Shown: piece by piece, positions 17,771-26,470 of the stretch
How positions within the stretch are numbered: the first letter of the stretch is position 1
Layout of the letters: each line of letters begins with the position of its first letter
Origin: Parasutterella muris
Lineage (GTDB): Bacteria; Pseudomonadota; Gammaproteobacteria; Burkholderiales; Burkholderiaceae_F
Reading direction: 5' to 3'
Length of the DNA: 57,965 bases
Assembly: GCF_943193095.1 (NCBI RefSeq)
Contig: NZ_CALPCV010000016.1
Span: 1-57,965, forward strand
The notes under the pieces: generated by a model
Database searches by the model: none
What the model was told of the DNA's origin: nothing
Seen by the model: only the letters and a program-made list of their open reading frames with translations
Position numbers and translations under genes: made by a program

Positions 17771-18393
17771 AAGAGACCCTTGTAATGATCCAGATCATGC
17801 AGAAACGCTGCCAGCTCAGCGGCGTTTTCCACTTCAAGTTTGTCGTAAACACTCGCTCTCTGTGAGCGGACCGTACGCTCGGAAATTCCTCTTACCCCGG
17901 CTATGACCTGATTCGTGAGTCCCTTGGCAACCATTCGGGCGTTTTCTTTCTCGGCTTCCGTCAGCTGATTCCACTGCTGCATCAGCGCTCGTCCGAAAGC
18001 CTGATCTTTACGATTGGAAATATTGAGCTCGATCGCCGATTCAATTTCTTCAAGCAGCGTTTCAAGTTTGGGCGGCTTAACGAGGAAGTTTTTTGCGCCT
18101 TTATGCACCGCCTGAACCGCCATCTCAATGTCTCCGTGCGCAGATAGGAAAATAATCGGAAGATCGATTTTGAGCCGAATCATTTCGTCCTGCAGCTCCA
18201 GCCCCGACATGTTCGGCATACGAACGTCCAGCACCAGACAGCCGTCAATCCTGTTGTCGTCGTTTTCTAAAAATTCGGCCGCGCTGCTGTAGCAGACAAC
18301 TTTGAGTCCTGCCATCTTTAAAAACATGGACTGTGCCGTCAGAACGGTCGCGTCATCATCCACTAGCCTGACAATAGGTTCACTGCGCATCAT
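17767..18393 (-). CDS. FixJ/TtrR-type response regulator
   Basis: A 208-residue two-domain regulator. The receiver domain (about 5-120) has the acidic pair DDD (13-15), the phospho-acceptor aspartate in CLVLDVRMPNMSG (Asp near 56), and FLVKPP with the conserved Lys near 106. The C-terminal LuxR/FixJ helix-turn-helix (about 140-205) reads QVIAGVRGISERTVRSQRASVYDKL. It overlaps the kinase gene upstream and the flavoprotein gene downstream by four bases each, so all three are one translationally coupled operon. Its likely target is this operon or other anaerobic respiration genes; no binding site was identified. Confidence 0.93.
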   Translation of the reverse strand: MMRSEPIVRLVDDDATVLTAQSMFLKMAGLKVVCYSSAAEFLENDDNRIDGCLVLDVRMPNMSGLELQDEMIRLKIDLPIIFLSAHGDIEMAVQAVHKGAKNFLVKPPKLETLLEEIESAIELNISNRKDQAFGRALMQQWNQLTEAEKENARMVAKGLTNQVIAGVRGISERTVRSQRASVYDKLEVENAAELAAFLHDLDHYKGLL

Positions 18394-20138
18394 TCTTTCC
18401 TGTACTTTGAAAGCAGGAGAACCGCTTCGAGCCCTCCGCCTTTAACTTTTCTAAATTCCAAGTGCCCACCGTTGGACTCTGCCATTGCGGATGCAATCGC
18501 CAAACCCCAGCCCAGTCCGTCCTCTTTCGAGCTGTAGCCGATCTGTCCGATCTTTAAGAAATCTTCATCTGATATCTCGGGACCGTTGTCAATCACGGAA
18601 AGGCGCCAGCGTTCAGGCTCCTCCTCGACTTTGATGAGGATCTTCGGACGCCTGACCGCAGAAGCCGAGGCTGACGCATTCTTGATGAAATTCACGACAA
18701 TGAATTCAATTTCAAACGGATCCGCCTGAATTTCACAGCCCTTTTTAACTGTGCTGACGATTTTTATATCTCTGCTGTAGCGCAGAACGCGGTCGACAAT
18801 GTCTTTCAGATCGCACACCTCAACCGTTTTCTTTCGCGCCTTAGCGTAACTGCGGACGTGTTCGATAATGCCTGAAGAGCGCTCAACCTCGGATTGAATC
18901 GCATCAATGATTTCCTTGGCCGGCCCCTCGAGCATGCCTTTTCTGCGCAGAAACATGACGAGGCTTCCGGCATAGTAGGAGATATTCGTGATCGGCTGCT
19001 TGATTTCATGCGCGAACATACTTGAGAGCTGCGACACAATGCTCATGCGCTCCATCGAATCTACTTTGATCTTATTTTCCTGAGCTTCCCTATGGAAACG
19101 TTCCATTTCAACGAGCGCATACCGAAGCTGAGCCGTTCGCTTTTTCACCAGCCAGTTGATGTAGATGCTATGTAAAACCCAAAGTGCAAGCAGCAGAAAA
19201 CCGATCAGCAGAGGATAGCGATAGTGGGCAAGAAACGCGTCTAAAGACCAGATGCTGACCGGCTTAAAAGGACCGATTTCCAGCTTGCGCAAAAGCTGAT
19301 AAGTCGGCACGAAATCATTGGCGACCGTCCACTGGAAATCCTGACCTTCGTCAGGCATCGTGAGCAGCGCGACTGCCACTTTGCGGGAAATACTCGAAGG
19401 AACCCCGGGCAGCGAAGAAAACACCGCATCCGGGTACAAGTCCGTGCTTTTTGCGCACCCGAGATGACTCTTGGATTCATTCAGCACTCTAAACTCGCCC
19501 GGGCGCACTGCGCCTGAAATAATCAGATTTTCTAATTCACAGGCCGCGAGCACGCCGATTTCCGCGGCTTCAGCCCGAATGAGCGCGACCACGTCCGGAT
19601 ATAAGTGATGGGACTCCACCACGCGCCGGAAAAATTTCTCCGGATTGCCAAAGCGCGCAAGCTCCCCTTTTGCGATGAGCCAACCGGGAAAACTGTCGGC
19701 GGAAGTGACCGCGACCACCTTTCCCTTGGCGTCGGAAAGCTCCTTGATCTCACTGCTCGTCGGAACAATAAAAGCGGAAGCGACTGTATGACTGACGTCA
19801 GGCGAGGACTTAGGTTCACGCGTTGCAACCTGATGCGCGCCCTTGGATTCCATCAGAGACACGTAAGTCGAAGCCGAAGAAACAATAAAGCCCGGCTCAA
19901 ATTTCCTGATATCTTCGTCCACGCGTTCCGGATTAATTTCAACGATTCGGAAATCAAATTCGGGCAGAGACTTAATCAGATGATCAATCGTCGGAGAGTA
20001 GGTATAAATATAAAAATCCGGAGCGAACGTATCGATCAGACCGATCGTCACGCTCGGTTTTGCACATGCGTCAGCTGCTGCGGCAAGCATAAAGACCGCC
20101 GCAAGGACAAAAGTTTTTATGGTTTTTATCGCTGGCAA
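18390..20138 (-). CDS. Sensor histidine kinase with periplasmic PhnD-like binding domain (TtrS-like)
   Basis: A 582-residue membrane kinase. An N-terminal signal segment (to about 26) is followed by a periplasmic domain (about 27-300) of the phosphonate/tetrathionate-type solute-binding fold (SVTIGLIDTFAPDFYIYTYSP at its start), as in TtrS. One membrane span follows (YPLLIGFLLLALWVLHSIYI, about 311-330). Next come a coiled-coil linker, a HisKA domain with phospho-histidine in FAHEIKQPI (about residue 376), and a HATPase domain with DNGPEI and GWGLAIASAMAESNGG. The C-terminal layout fits the FixL/TtrS group, matching the FixJ-type partner encoded next. The ligand is unknown; from context an electron acceptor for the adjacent flavoprotein is the best guess. 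Confidence 0.92.
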   Translation of the reverse strand: MPAIKTIKTFVLAAVFMLAAAADACAKPSVTIGLIDTFAPDFYIYTYSPTIDHLIKSLPEFDFRIVEINPERVDEDIRKFEPGFIVSSASTYVSLMESKGAHQVATREPKSSPDVSHTVASAFIVPTSSEIKELSDAKGKVVAVTSADSFPGWLIAKGELARFGNPEKFFRRVVESHHLYPDVVALIRAEAAEIGVLAACELENLIISGAVRPGEFRVLNESKSHLGCAKSTDLYPDAVFSSLPGVPSSISRKVAVALLTMPDEGQDFQWTVANDFVPTYQLLRKLEIGPFKPVSIWSLDAFLAHYRYPLLIGFLLLALWVLHSIYINWLVKKRTAQLRYALVEMERFHREAQENKIKVDSMERMSIVSQLSSMFAHEIKQPITNISYYAGSLVMFLRRKGMLEGPAKEIIDAIQSEVERSSGIIEHVRSYAKARKKTVEVCDLKDIVDRVLRYSRDIKIVSTVKKGCEIQADPFEIEFIVVNFIKNASASASAVRRPKILIKVEEEPERWRLSVIDNGPEISDEDFLKIGQIGYSSKEDGLGWGLAIASAMAESNGGHLEFRKVKGGGLEAVLLLSKYRKE

Positions 20139-20202
20139 AATATTCTCCGATTGAAAAATATTCTAGCCAGCCGAGCAGGACTTTAGTATTGATAAAAACG
20201 TT

Positions 20203-20230
20203 AAAAAGAAAAGGAGGCCGAAGCCTCCTT
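20203..20230 (-). terminator. Terminator downstream of purF
   Basis: On the minus strand AAGGAGGC pairs with GCCTCCTT around a TTCG tetraloop and is followed by TTTCTTTTT. It ends the purF transcript. Confidence 0.9.
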
Positions 20231-20244
20231 CTGCAGTCTCGGAC

Positions 20245-21744
20245 TTAGTCTTCCGACTCCGCTTTTTTCTTCTGCTGTTTGCTTTCGAGTCTTTCTCGCT
20301 CGAGTTCAGCGATATATTCGGGTGTTACATCACCTGTAACGTATTTCCCGTCAAAGCACGAGCAGTCAAACGCCTTGATATTCGGGTTAAAGTGCCCGAC
20401 GGCATCAATCATCCCTTCGAGCGTTTGGTAGACCAGCGCGTCAGCGCCGATTTCCATACGAATCTCTTCGGTCGGACGATTGTCGCCTGCGATCAGCTCC
20501 GAAGAAGTCGGCATATCAATGCCGTAAACGTTCGGATAGCGGACGGGAGGCGCACCGGAGGCGATAAAGACTTTTCTTGCGCCGCTCTGGCGAGCCATAC
20601 GGACAATTTCCGTAATCGTGGTGCCGCGAACGATCGAGTCGTCAACGAGCAGGACGTTCTTGCCGACAAACTCCACCTTCATGGCGTTCAGCTTCTGACG
20701 AACGCTCTTTTTGCGGATCGCCTGACCGGGCATGATGAAGGTTCTGCCGACATAACGGTTCTTAATGAAACCTTCGCGGTATTCCAAACCGAGGGCCTTA
20801 GCAAGCTGAGCCGCGGCAGGACGGGAGGAATCGGGAATCGGCATTACGACATCAATATCCTCAAGAGGAATCTGCTTTTTGATTTCCTTGCCGAGGTTTT
20901 CGCCTAAACGAAGACGCGCGTCATAAACCGGAATTCCGTCGAGAACGGAATCAGGACGAGCGAGATAGACGTACTCAAAAATGCAGGGATTCAGTTCTGC
21001 CTTTTCCGCGCACTGACGCTTATGGATCTTTCCAAGCTCGTCCACCCAAACCGCTTCGCCGGGCGCCACGTCGCCAAGCAGCGTGAATTCGCTGCCTTCA
21101 AGCACGACGGATTCACTTGCGAACATGTATTCGGTCGTACCGTCTTCGGCGATGTTCGAGCCGATGCACAGAGGACGAATGCCGTGCGGATCGCGGAAGG
21201 CGATCATGCCGTGACCGGCAATGCAGGCGACCACTGCGTAGGAACCTTTAAGGCGTTTGTGCATGCTTGCCACCGCGCCAAAGAGTGCGTCTTCTGTCAG
21301 GTGGTTGCCCTGAGTCGTGTTCTGCAGTTCATTGGCAAACACGTTGAGAAGCACTTCAGAGTCGCTTGTGGTATTGATGTGGCGGCGATCGAGCTCATAA
21401 AGCTCTTTGGCAAGCTCTTTCGCATTCGTCAGATTACCGTTATGCGCGAGCACGATTCCGTAAGGCGCGTTGACATAGAAAGGCTGAGACTCTTTGTTGC
21501 TTGAAGCGTTGCCCTGCGTCGGGTAACGGACCTGGCCGATACCGCAGTTGCCAAGCAGATCCCGCATGTTTCGGGTTCTGAACACGTCCCGCACCAGTCC
21601 CATGCCCTTATGCATATGGAAGGTCCGATTTTCCACGGTACAAATACCGGCCGCGTCCTGACCCCGATGCTGAAGCAGCAGCAGTGCGTCATAGAGACGC
21701 TGGTTCACAGGACCGGACGCGTACAGTGCCACGATTCCACACAT
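20245..21744 (-). CDS. purF: Amidophosphoribosyltransferase
   Basis: First committed enzyme of purine synthesis: it converts PRPP and glutamine to 5-phosphoribosylamine in the cytoplasm. Seen: the N-terminal glutamine amidotransferase domain starting MCGIVALY, with the catalytic cysteine as residue 2 after processing; the GIGQVRYPTQG segment; and the C-terminal phosphoribosyltransferase motif VLLVDDSIVRGTT (about 365-377). At 499 residues it has the usual length. It follows cvpA by 27 bases, the classical cvpA-purF pairing, and closes the housekeeping run before a strong terminator. Confidence 0.97.
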   Translation of the reverse strand: MCGIVALYASGPVNQRLYDALLLLQHRGQDAAGICTVENRTFHMHKGMGLVRDVFRTRNMRDLLGNCGIGQVRYPTQGNASSNKESQPFYVNAPYGIVLAHNGNLTNAKELAKELYELDRRHINTTSDSEVLLNVFANELQNTTQGNHLTEDALFGAVASMHKRLKGSYAVVACIAGHGMIAFRDPHGIRPLCIGSNIAEDGTTEYMFASESVVLEGSEFTLLGDVAPGEAVWVDELGKIHKRQCAEKAELNPCIFEYVYLARPDSVLDGIPVYDARLRLGENLGKEIKKQIPLEDIDVVMPIPDSSRPAAAQLAKALGLEYREGFIKNRYVGRTFIMPGQAIRKKSVRQKLNAMKVEFVGKNVLLVDDSIVRGTTITEIVRMARQSGARKVFIASGAPPVRYPNVYGIDMPTSSELIAGDNRPTEEIRMEIGADALVYQTLEGMIDAVGHFNPNIKAFDCSCFDGKYVTGDVTPEYIAELERERLESKQQKKKAESED

Positions 21745-21771
21745 TGTCTTATCTCCAAAGGATTAAAAATA

Positions 21772-22287
21772 TTATTCTTTACGCCAATCCAAAAGGCTCT
21801 GAGGAATATAAGGAGAGAACCACACGATCCCCTTTTCCGCTACGGGCACCAGAGCAGAATTTTTCCACCACGGCTGTGTCGAAAGAAAATGCGACGTGCC
21901 GCCGATGAAAACCAAAAGACCGACAATCAGTACCCCGCGAAGAAAACCAAACAGGCAGCCAAGCAGACGGTCCTCTGCTCCAATCGAAATGGACGCTAAT
22001 AAATTACGAATTATTTTACCGATTAAGCCAGATACAAAAACGCATCCGATCACAATCAGGATCACCGAGACGAAAGTACGGACCATCAGACCCATATGGT
22101 TCTGGAAAGGAAGCACCTCAGCAAGCGCGGCCGAATAGTAGATCGAGATAAAGAATGCAGCGATCCAGCCGACAAGAGCGAATATCTCTCTGACCATTCC
22201 TCGGCTGACGCCAAGGAGTGTCGAGATCACAATGATGATGACAAACAGCCAGTCGAGTTCGCCAAGACCAAGGGAAGAAAAATCCAC
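21772..22287 (-). CDS. cvpA: CvpA family membrane protein
   Basis: A 171-residue inner-membrane protein with four predicted membrane spans (about 12-30, 32-50, 65-90 and 108-128) and the family start DWLFVIIIVISTLLGVSRGMVREIFALVGW. CvpA is known for colicin V production and envelope stress phenotypes; its molecular role is not settled. It sits directly between the SPOR-domain gene (one-base gap) and purF, the standard order in this group. Confidence 0.93.
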   Translation of the reverse strand: MDFSSLGLGELDWLFVIIIVISTLLGVSRGMVREIFALVGWIAAFFISIYYSAALAEVLPFQNHMGLMVRTFVSVILIVIGCVFVSGLIGKIIRNLLASISIGAEDRLLGCLFGFLRGVLIVGLLVFIGGTSHFLSTQPWWKNSALVPVAEKGIVWFSPYIPQSLLDWRKE

Positions 22288-22288
22288 T

Positions 22289-23395
22289 TTATTTCACCTG
22301 CAGAACCTTTCCGGCGCTGAGACCGGCCATACCTAACTTAGCGCTTGCTTCCGTTGCCGCGTTCTTTGTCTTATAAGGGCCCGACTGAACTCTCCAGATC
22401 TTGCCGTTCGCGGTTGAGACCGGAGAGAGGAACGCGTTGACACCGGCCTTTTTCATGCTGTTGACAATCTGCTGGGCCTTGTCCTGATTTGAGAGCGCGA
22501 CCACCTGAATGTAGAACTGTCCTTTAGGCATCGCCTTGGGCGCTTCCGGTTTAGCTTCAGGCTTCTTAGGCTCAGGTTTCTGAGCTTCCGGTTTCTTAGC
22601 CTCGGGCTTCTTAACTTCCGCTTTAGGCGGCTCAGGCTTTTTCACTTCGGCCTTAGGCGTTTCCGCCGGTTTCACCTCTGCCTTCTTGAGCTCAGGCTTC
22701 ACCGCAGGTTTTGCGCTCGGCTGAACCGCGTTCTGCTGAGGCTGCTGAGGCTCAGCCTTGGAAGCTTCAGCCGCATCATGCGTAATCGCAGAAGGAATCG
22801 TGATCTTAGAGACTTCAACAGTATTTTCTTTCGGAATTCTCAGGGGAATCGTTACATTTGCGGGCGGCGGCTCTTTATCAAAAAGCAGAGGAATCGCGAT
22901 CGCAGCGGTAACAAGAAGCACCAGAGCGCCGACAAAGCGGCGTCTTGCCTTAATCCATTTCTGTTTCTTCGCAAATTCCGCGTCCGCCTCTTCCTGTCTA
23001 CGGTTTGAATCGAGTTCCGGCTTACGTCTGAAGAGCGGCGGTTTCTTTTCGGCTACCGGCTTTTCAGGTTCAGCTGCCTGCGGCTGGGGCTCGCTCGGCT
23101 GCTGAGCGGGCGCGCTCGCAGGCTGGGGAACTTCACTCGGCTGAGGCTGAGGCTGCGGCTGAGCGGCTGCCTGCGTATCCTGATGCTTTGCAAATACCGC
23201 CGGGTAAGTTACAAACTCGCCCTGAGACGCTCCTCTTTTTCCGGGAATCTGAGCTTCAGACAGCGGAATCGATTGAGAGCCGAACATCGGCTCATCGGAA
23301 AACTTAATCGGTTGAGTGGAGGGAGCTGCATTTTGATCCATGCCGGGCTCAACGTGTTCCGTCTTCGGAGCTTTATCTTTTTTCCAGAACTGCAT
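22289..23395 (-). CDS. SPOR domain protein, DedD-like
   Basis: A 368-residue bitopic inner-membrane protein expected to bind denuded peptidoglycan at the division septum. It has a cytoplasmic N-terminal part rich in Pro/Gln (to about 148), one membrane span (FVGALVLLVTAAIAIPLLF, about 153-171), a long periplasmic linker made of Lys/Pro/Glu/Ala repeats of the form KKPEAxKPE (about 215-285), and a C-terminal SPOR domain (about 290-368: GQFYIQVVALSNQDKAQQIVNSM...). The repeat linker is low complexity and may vary in length between strains. It lies in the folC-SPOR-cvpA-purF order typical of Burkholderiales. Confidence 0.9.
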   Translation of the reverse strand: MQFWKKDKAPKTEHVEPGMDQNAAPSTQPIKFSDEPMFGSQSIPLSEAQIPGKRGASQGEFVTYPAVFAKHQDTQAAAQPQPQPQPSEVPQPASAPAQQPSEPQPQAAEPEKPVAEKKPPLFRRKPELDSNRRQEEADAEFAKKQKWIKARRRFVGALVLLVTAAIAIPLLFDKEPPPANVTIPLRIPKENTVEVSKITIPSAITHDAAEASKAEPQQPQQNAVQPSAKPAVKPELKKAEVKPAETPKAEVKKPEPPKAEVKKPEAKKPEAQKPEPKKPEAKPEAPKAMPKGQFYIQVVALSNQDKAQQIVNSMKKAGVNAFLSPVSTANGKIWRVQSGPYKTKNAATEASAKLGMAGLSAGKVLQVK

Positions 23396-23408
23396 TCAGG
23401 TACATCCT

Positions 23409-24689
23409 TTAATCTCGGCCAACGGGAACCTTCAAGTCTTCAATTGCGGAGGCAACTGTGAGGAAGGATCCGAAAACGGTTATTTTATCAGTCCCGCCGC
23501 GCTCGTTGACGGCTGTCTCCAATGCGGTCTTCACATTGTCAAAAGTCCTGATTCTCTCGGCAAGCACGCCGCTTTCCTCCAAAAAGGCCTTAAGATCTTC
23601 TGCTTTTCCGCCTCTCGGTCCTTCTAAATCACACAGATACCAAACATCAAACGTGTTTTTCATGATCTCGCAGACCTGCTTTCTGTCTTTGTCCGAGAGC
23701 ATCCCGAACACAGCTGCTTTTGGTCCCGGAATCTGCTGAAGCGTTTTAGCAAGCTCTTTGGCCGCATGCGGATTGTGGCCGACGTCGAGATAAATATCAG
23801 GCTTCGTACTCACTTTAGAGAAGCGGCCGGTGACTTTAGTCGCAAGCAGCGCCGCGCAGATCGAGTCACGTCCGACTTCAAGGCGGTCGCTCACGCACTG
23901 CAGCGCTTCAATCGCACCGCTCGCGTTGGAGAGCTGATGCTCTCCCGGCATGGTCGGAAGCGGAAGATCCTTCAGTTTTCCTTTTGAGCCGACAAAGTCC
24001 CAAGTGTCTCTGCCCGGAACGTGTATCGCAGCAAAATCTTTGCCGCGCACGAGCAGTTTCGCGCCGATTTCCCTCGCATAGTTCACTAAGGACGCAGGAG
24101 GGTCGTCGTCAGCGCAGACTGCGGATTTGCCGGGACGGTATATATGCGCTTTCTCCCAGCCGATTTTGTCTCTTGTTTCACCTAAGTAAGCAGTGTGGTC
24201 AATGCCGACACTTGTGATAATCGAGACCGTGGGCTCAATCGTGTTGACCGCGTCAAGTCTTCCGCCCAAGCCGATTTCCAGCACCAGCGCATCCGGCTTT
24301 TTCTCCATGAACAAGAGCAGAATGCCAAGAAGCGTGTATTCGAAATAAGAGAGCGTCATTTCGCCTCGAGCCTGCTCTACTTTTGAGAACATGAGCATCA
24401 GGTCTTCGTCGCTGGCGTCTTTGCCGTTCAGGCGTACGCGCTCATTAAATCGGATCAGATGCGGAGAAGTGTGCACCCCGACGCTGTAGCCCGATTCCAG
24501 AAGCGCCGACTCTAAAAAAGCGCAGGTGCTTCCTTTACCGTTTGTACCGCCCACTGTAAAGACGGGGCAGTCAAAATGAATCCCGAGGCGCTTGATCATT
24601 TCATTCATGCGCTCAAGTCCGAGATCGATGGTCTGAGAATGCAGCTTCTCGATGTGAGAAAGCCATTGATCCAAAGTATCAAAATTCAT
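23409..24689 (-). CDS. folC: Bifunctional dihydrofolate synthase/folylpolyglutamate synthase
   Basis: Mur-ligase-type ATP enzyme that adds glutamate to dihydropteroate and to folates. Seen: the P-loop VGGTNGKGSTCAFLESAL (about 42-59); EIGLGGRLDAVN (about 138-149); the SIITSVGIDHTAYLG histidine-metal segment; and DVGHNPHAAKELA in the C-terminal domain. The length (426) is normal. It lies 13 bases ahead of the SPOR gene and behind a terminator that follows accD, so it may have its own promoter or depend on read-through. Confidence 0.96.
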   Translation of the reverse strand: MNFDTLDQWLSHIEKLHSQTIDLGLERMNEMIKRLGIHFDCPVFTVGGTNGKGSTCAFLESALLESGYSVGVHTSPHLIRFNERVRLNGKDASDEDLMLMFSKVEQARGEMTLSYFEYTLLGILLLFMEKKPDALVLEIGLGGRLDAVNTIEPTVSIITSVGIDHTAYLGETRDKIGWEKAHIYRPGKSAVCADDDPPASLVNYAREIGAKLLVRGKDFAAIHVPGRDTWDFVGSKGKLKDLPLPTMPGEHQLSNASGAIEALQCVSDRLEVGRDSICAALLATKVTGRFSKVSTKPDIYLDVGHNPHAAKELAKTLQQIPGPKAAVFGMLSDKDRKQVCEIMKNTFDVWYLCDLEGPRGGKAEDLKAFLEESGVLAERIRTFDNVKTALETAVNERGGTDKITVFGSFLTVASAIEDLKVPVGRD

Positions 24690-24713
24690 TGTTTAGTGCC
24701 GCAGAAAAAACTT

Positions 24714-24742
24714 AAGGACCGCCTGAAGCGGTCCTTATCAGA
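24714..24742 (-). terminator. Hairpin between accD and folC
   Basis: AAGGACCGC (24714-24722) pairs perfectly with GCGGTCCTT (24728-24736); on the minus strand it is followed by AAGTTTTTT. It probably ends or attenuates transcription after accD, even though folC continues on the same strand. Confidence 0.7.
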
Positions 24743-24748
24743 AACTCG

Positions 24749-25624
24749 TTAAATGATGGAATCAGCCGATTCTTTTTGGAAAAGCGCAATGAGTTTCGCA
24801 ATCTCCAATTTAAGGTCCTTACGTTCGACAATCATGTCAATCGCGCCCTTCTGGAGAAGGAACTCGGCTCTCTGGAAGCCTTCGGGAAGCTTTTCGCGAA
24901 CGGTCTGCTCAATAACGCGAGGGCCGGCAAAACCGACCAGGGCCTTTGGCTCGGCAATAACAACGTCGCCCATAAACGCGAAGCTAGCGGAGACGCCGCC
25001 CATTGTCGGATCGGTCAGAACAGAAATAAACGGCAGACGGTGCTCGGCAAGCTTTGCGATCATGCCGGTCGTCTTAGCCATCTGCATGAGCGAATTGAGA
25101 CCTTCCTGCATACGTGCGCCGCCGGTAGCCGTAAAGCAGATGAACGCGCAGCGGTTGTCAATCGCGTACTGAACCGCCTGTACAAATCTTTCTCCGACCA
25201 CAGAACCCATGGATCCGCCCATGAACTTGAACTCAAAAGCCGCGACAACAGCGGGAATGGAGTGAATGGAACCGGCTTCCACCACGAGAGCGTCTGTCTC
25301 TCCGGTGGCAGACTGAGCCTGCTTCAGACGATCCGGATACTTCTTGCTGTCCGTGAAATTCAGCGGATCAATCGAGCGAACGTCCTCACCAATTTTCACG
25401 CGGTTTTCCGGATCCAGAATCATGTCAATGCGGTCTCGCGCGCCGACACGCATATGGAAATTACATGTCGGGCAGACATTCAGGTTCGCTTTCAGCTCCT
25501 GAGAGTAAAGCGTTGTCCCGCAGTTTGTGCATTTCGTCCAGACGCCGGTCGGCATGTCCTTTTTGGCGCTTTCGCCTTCCGAACGCTTGATCTTTGGCGG
25601 GAGCAGTTTTTCAAACCAGCTCAT
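24749..25624 (-). CDS. accD: Acetyl-CoA carboxylase carboxyltransferase subunit beta
   Basis: Beta subunit of the carboxyltransferase half of acetyl-CoA carboxylase, which forms malonyl-CoA for fatty acid synthesis. Seen: the four-cysteine zinc ribbon CTNCG...CPTC (about 33-55) and the crotonase-fold core with GGSMGSVVGERF and TATGGARMQEG (about 165-175) that forms the oxyanion site. Normal length, 291 residues. In many Burkholderiales trpF-trpB-trpA lie directly upstream; here truA is the neighbour instead. Confidence 0.97.
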   Translation of the reverse strand: MSWFEKLLPPKIKRSEGESAKKDMPTGVWTKCTNCGTTLYSQELKANLNVCPTCNFHMRVGARDRIDMILDPENRVKIGEDVRSIDPLNFTDSKKYPDRLKQAQSATGETDALVVEAGSIHSIPAVVAAFEFKFMGGSMGSVVGERFVQAVQYAIDNRCAFICFTATGGARMQEGLNSLMQMAKTTGMIAKLAEHRLPFISVLTDPTMGGVSASFAFMGDVVIAEPKALVGFAGPRVIEQTVREKLPEGFQRAEFLLQKGAIDMIVERKDLKLEIAKLIALFQKESADSII

Positions 25625-25687
25625 GATGTTGTCTTGTCAATTAAATTCGATTGATTTTAATCTAAGTTTTCGCTCAGCGCTGACCGC

Positions 25688-26461
25688 TTAAAAAGGAGAA
25701 TTGCCCTCAGCAGGCAGTCCGAACTTTTCAGGATAGCCGACGCCGGCAAGATAGAGTCCGGAAGGATAGAAAGTCGGAGCGGCTGCCTGTCGGCTGCGCG
25801 CCTCAAGCACTTCCCCCATCCACTCAACCGGTCTTGCGCCCTGTCCCACATAAACCAGACAGCCGACGATGTTGCGCACCATGTGATAAAGAAACGCGTT
25901 GGCCTTGATATGGACTCGGATCATGCGCCCTCTTCGCTCAACGTTTAGAAATTCAATGGTTTTGACAGGCGTCTTGCTCTGACATCCGACCGCTCTAAAG
26001 CTGCTGAAGTCATGCTCGCCTAAAAGCAGCTGCCCTGCTTCGTGCATTTTGACTTCGTCAAGCGGCCTAAAAACCCAGCCTGCGCGTCCTGCCAAGAGCG
26101 GGGAGCGAACCGGCTCGTTGGCGATCCAATACTCGTAAGTACGGCTCACAGCTGAAAAGCGCGCATGAAACTCTTCAGGAACAACTTTCGCCCAGCGAAC
26201 CGCAACTTCCGAGGGCAGATACGAATTAAGCCCGCGAATCCAGGAAACCTCTTTTCGGTCGGCTTCCGTATCTAAATGAACAACCTGTCCGCACGCATGA
26301 ACCTTCGCATCGGTTCTTCCCGCGCAGACAGCCTTAATTTTTTCACCCGTAAATTGAACAACGGCCGACTCGAGGTAGTCCTGGACTGTCTGTCCGGACG
26401 GCTGGGTTTGCCAGCCCTCGAAATATCGGCCGTCGTACTCGAGTCCTAAAGCGACTCTCAT
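25688..26461 (-). CDS. truA: tRNA pseudouridine synthase A
   Basis: Modifies uridines 38-40 in the tRNA anticodon stem. Seen: GLEYDGRYFEGWQTQPSGQTVQ at the N-terminus (quoted only for its GWQ core), the catalytic aspartate in AGRTDAKVHACGQ (about residue 50), and the C-terminal FLYHMVRNIVG motif (about 202-212). Normal length, 257 residues. It follows asd by nine bases, so it is in the same operon. Confidence 0.96.
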   Translation of the reverse strand: MRVALGLEYDGRYFEGWQTQPSGQTVQDYLESAVVQFTGEKIKAVCAGRTDAKVHACGQVVHLDTEADRKEVSWIRGLNSYLPSEVAVRWAKVVPEEFHARFSAVSRTYEYWIANEPVRSPLLAGRAGWVFRPLDEVKMHEAGQLLLGEHDFSSFRAVGCQSKTPVKTIEFLNVERRGRMIRVHIKANAFLYHMVRNIVGCLVYVGQGARPVEWMGEVLEARSRQAAAPTFYPSGLYLAGVGYPEKFGLPAEGNSPF

Positions 26462-26470
26462 GTATTCCTT

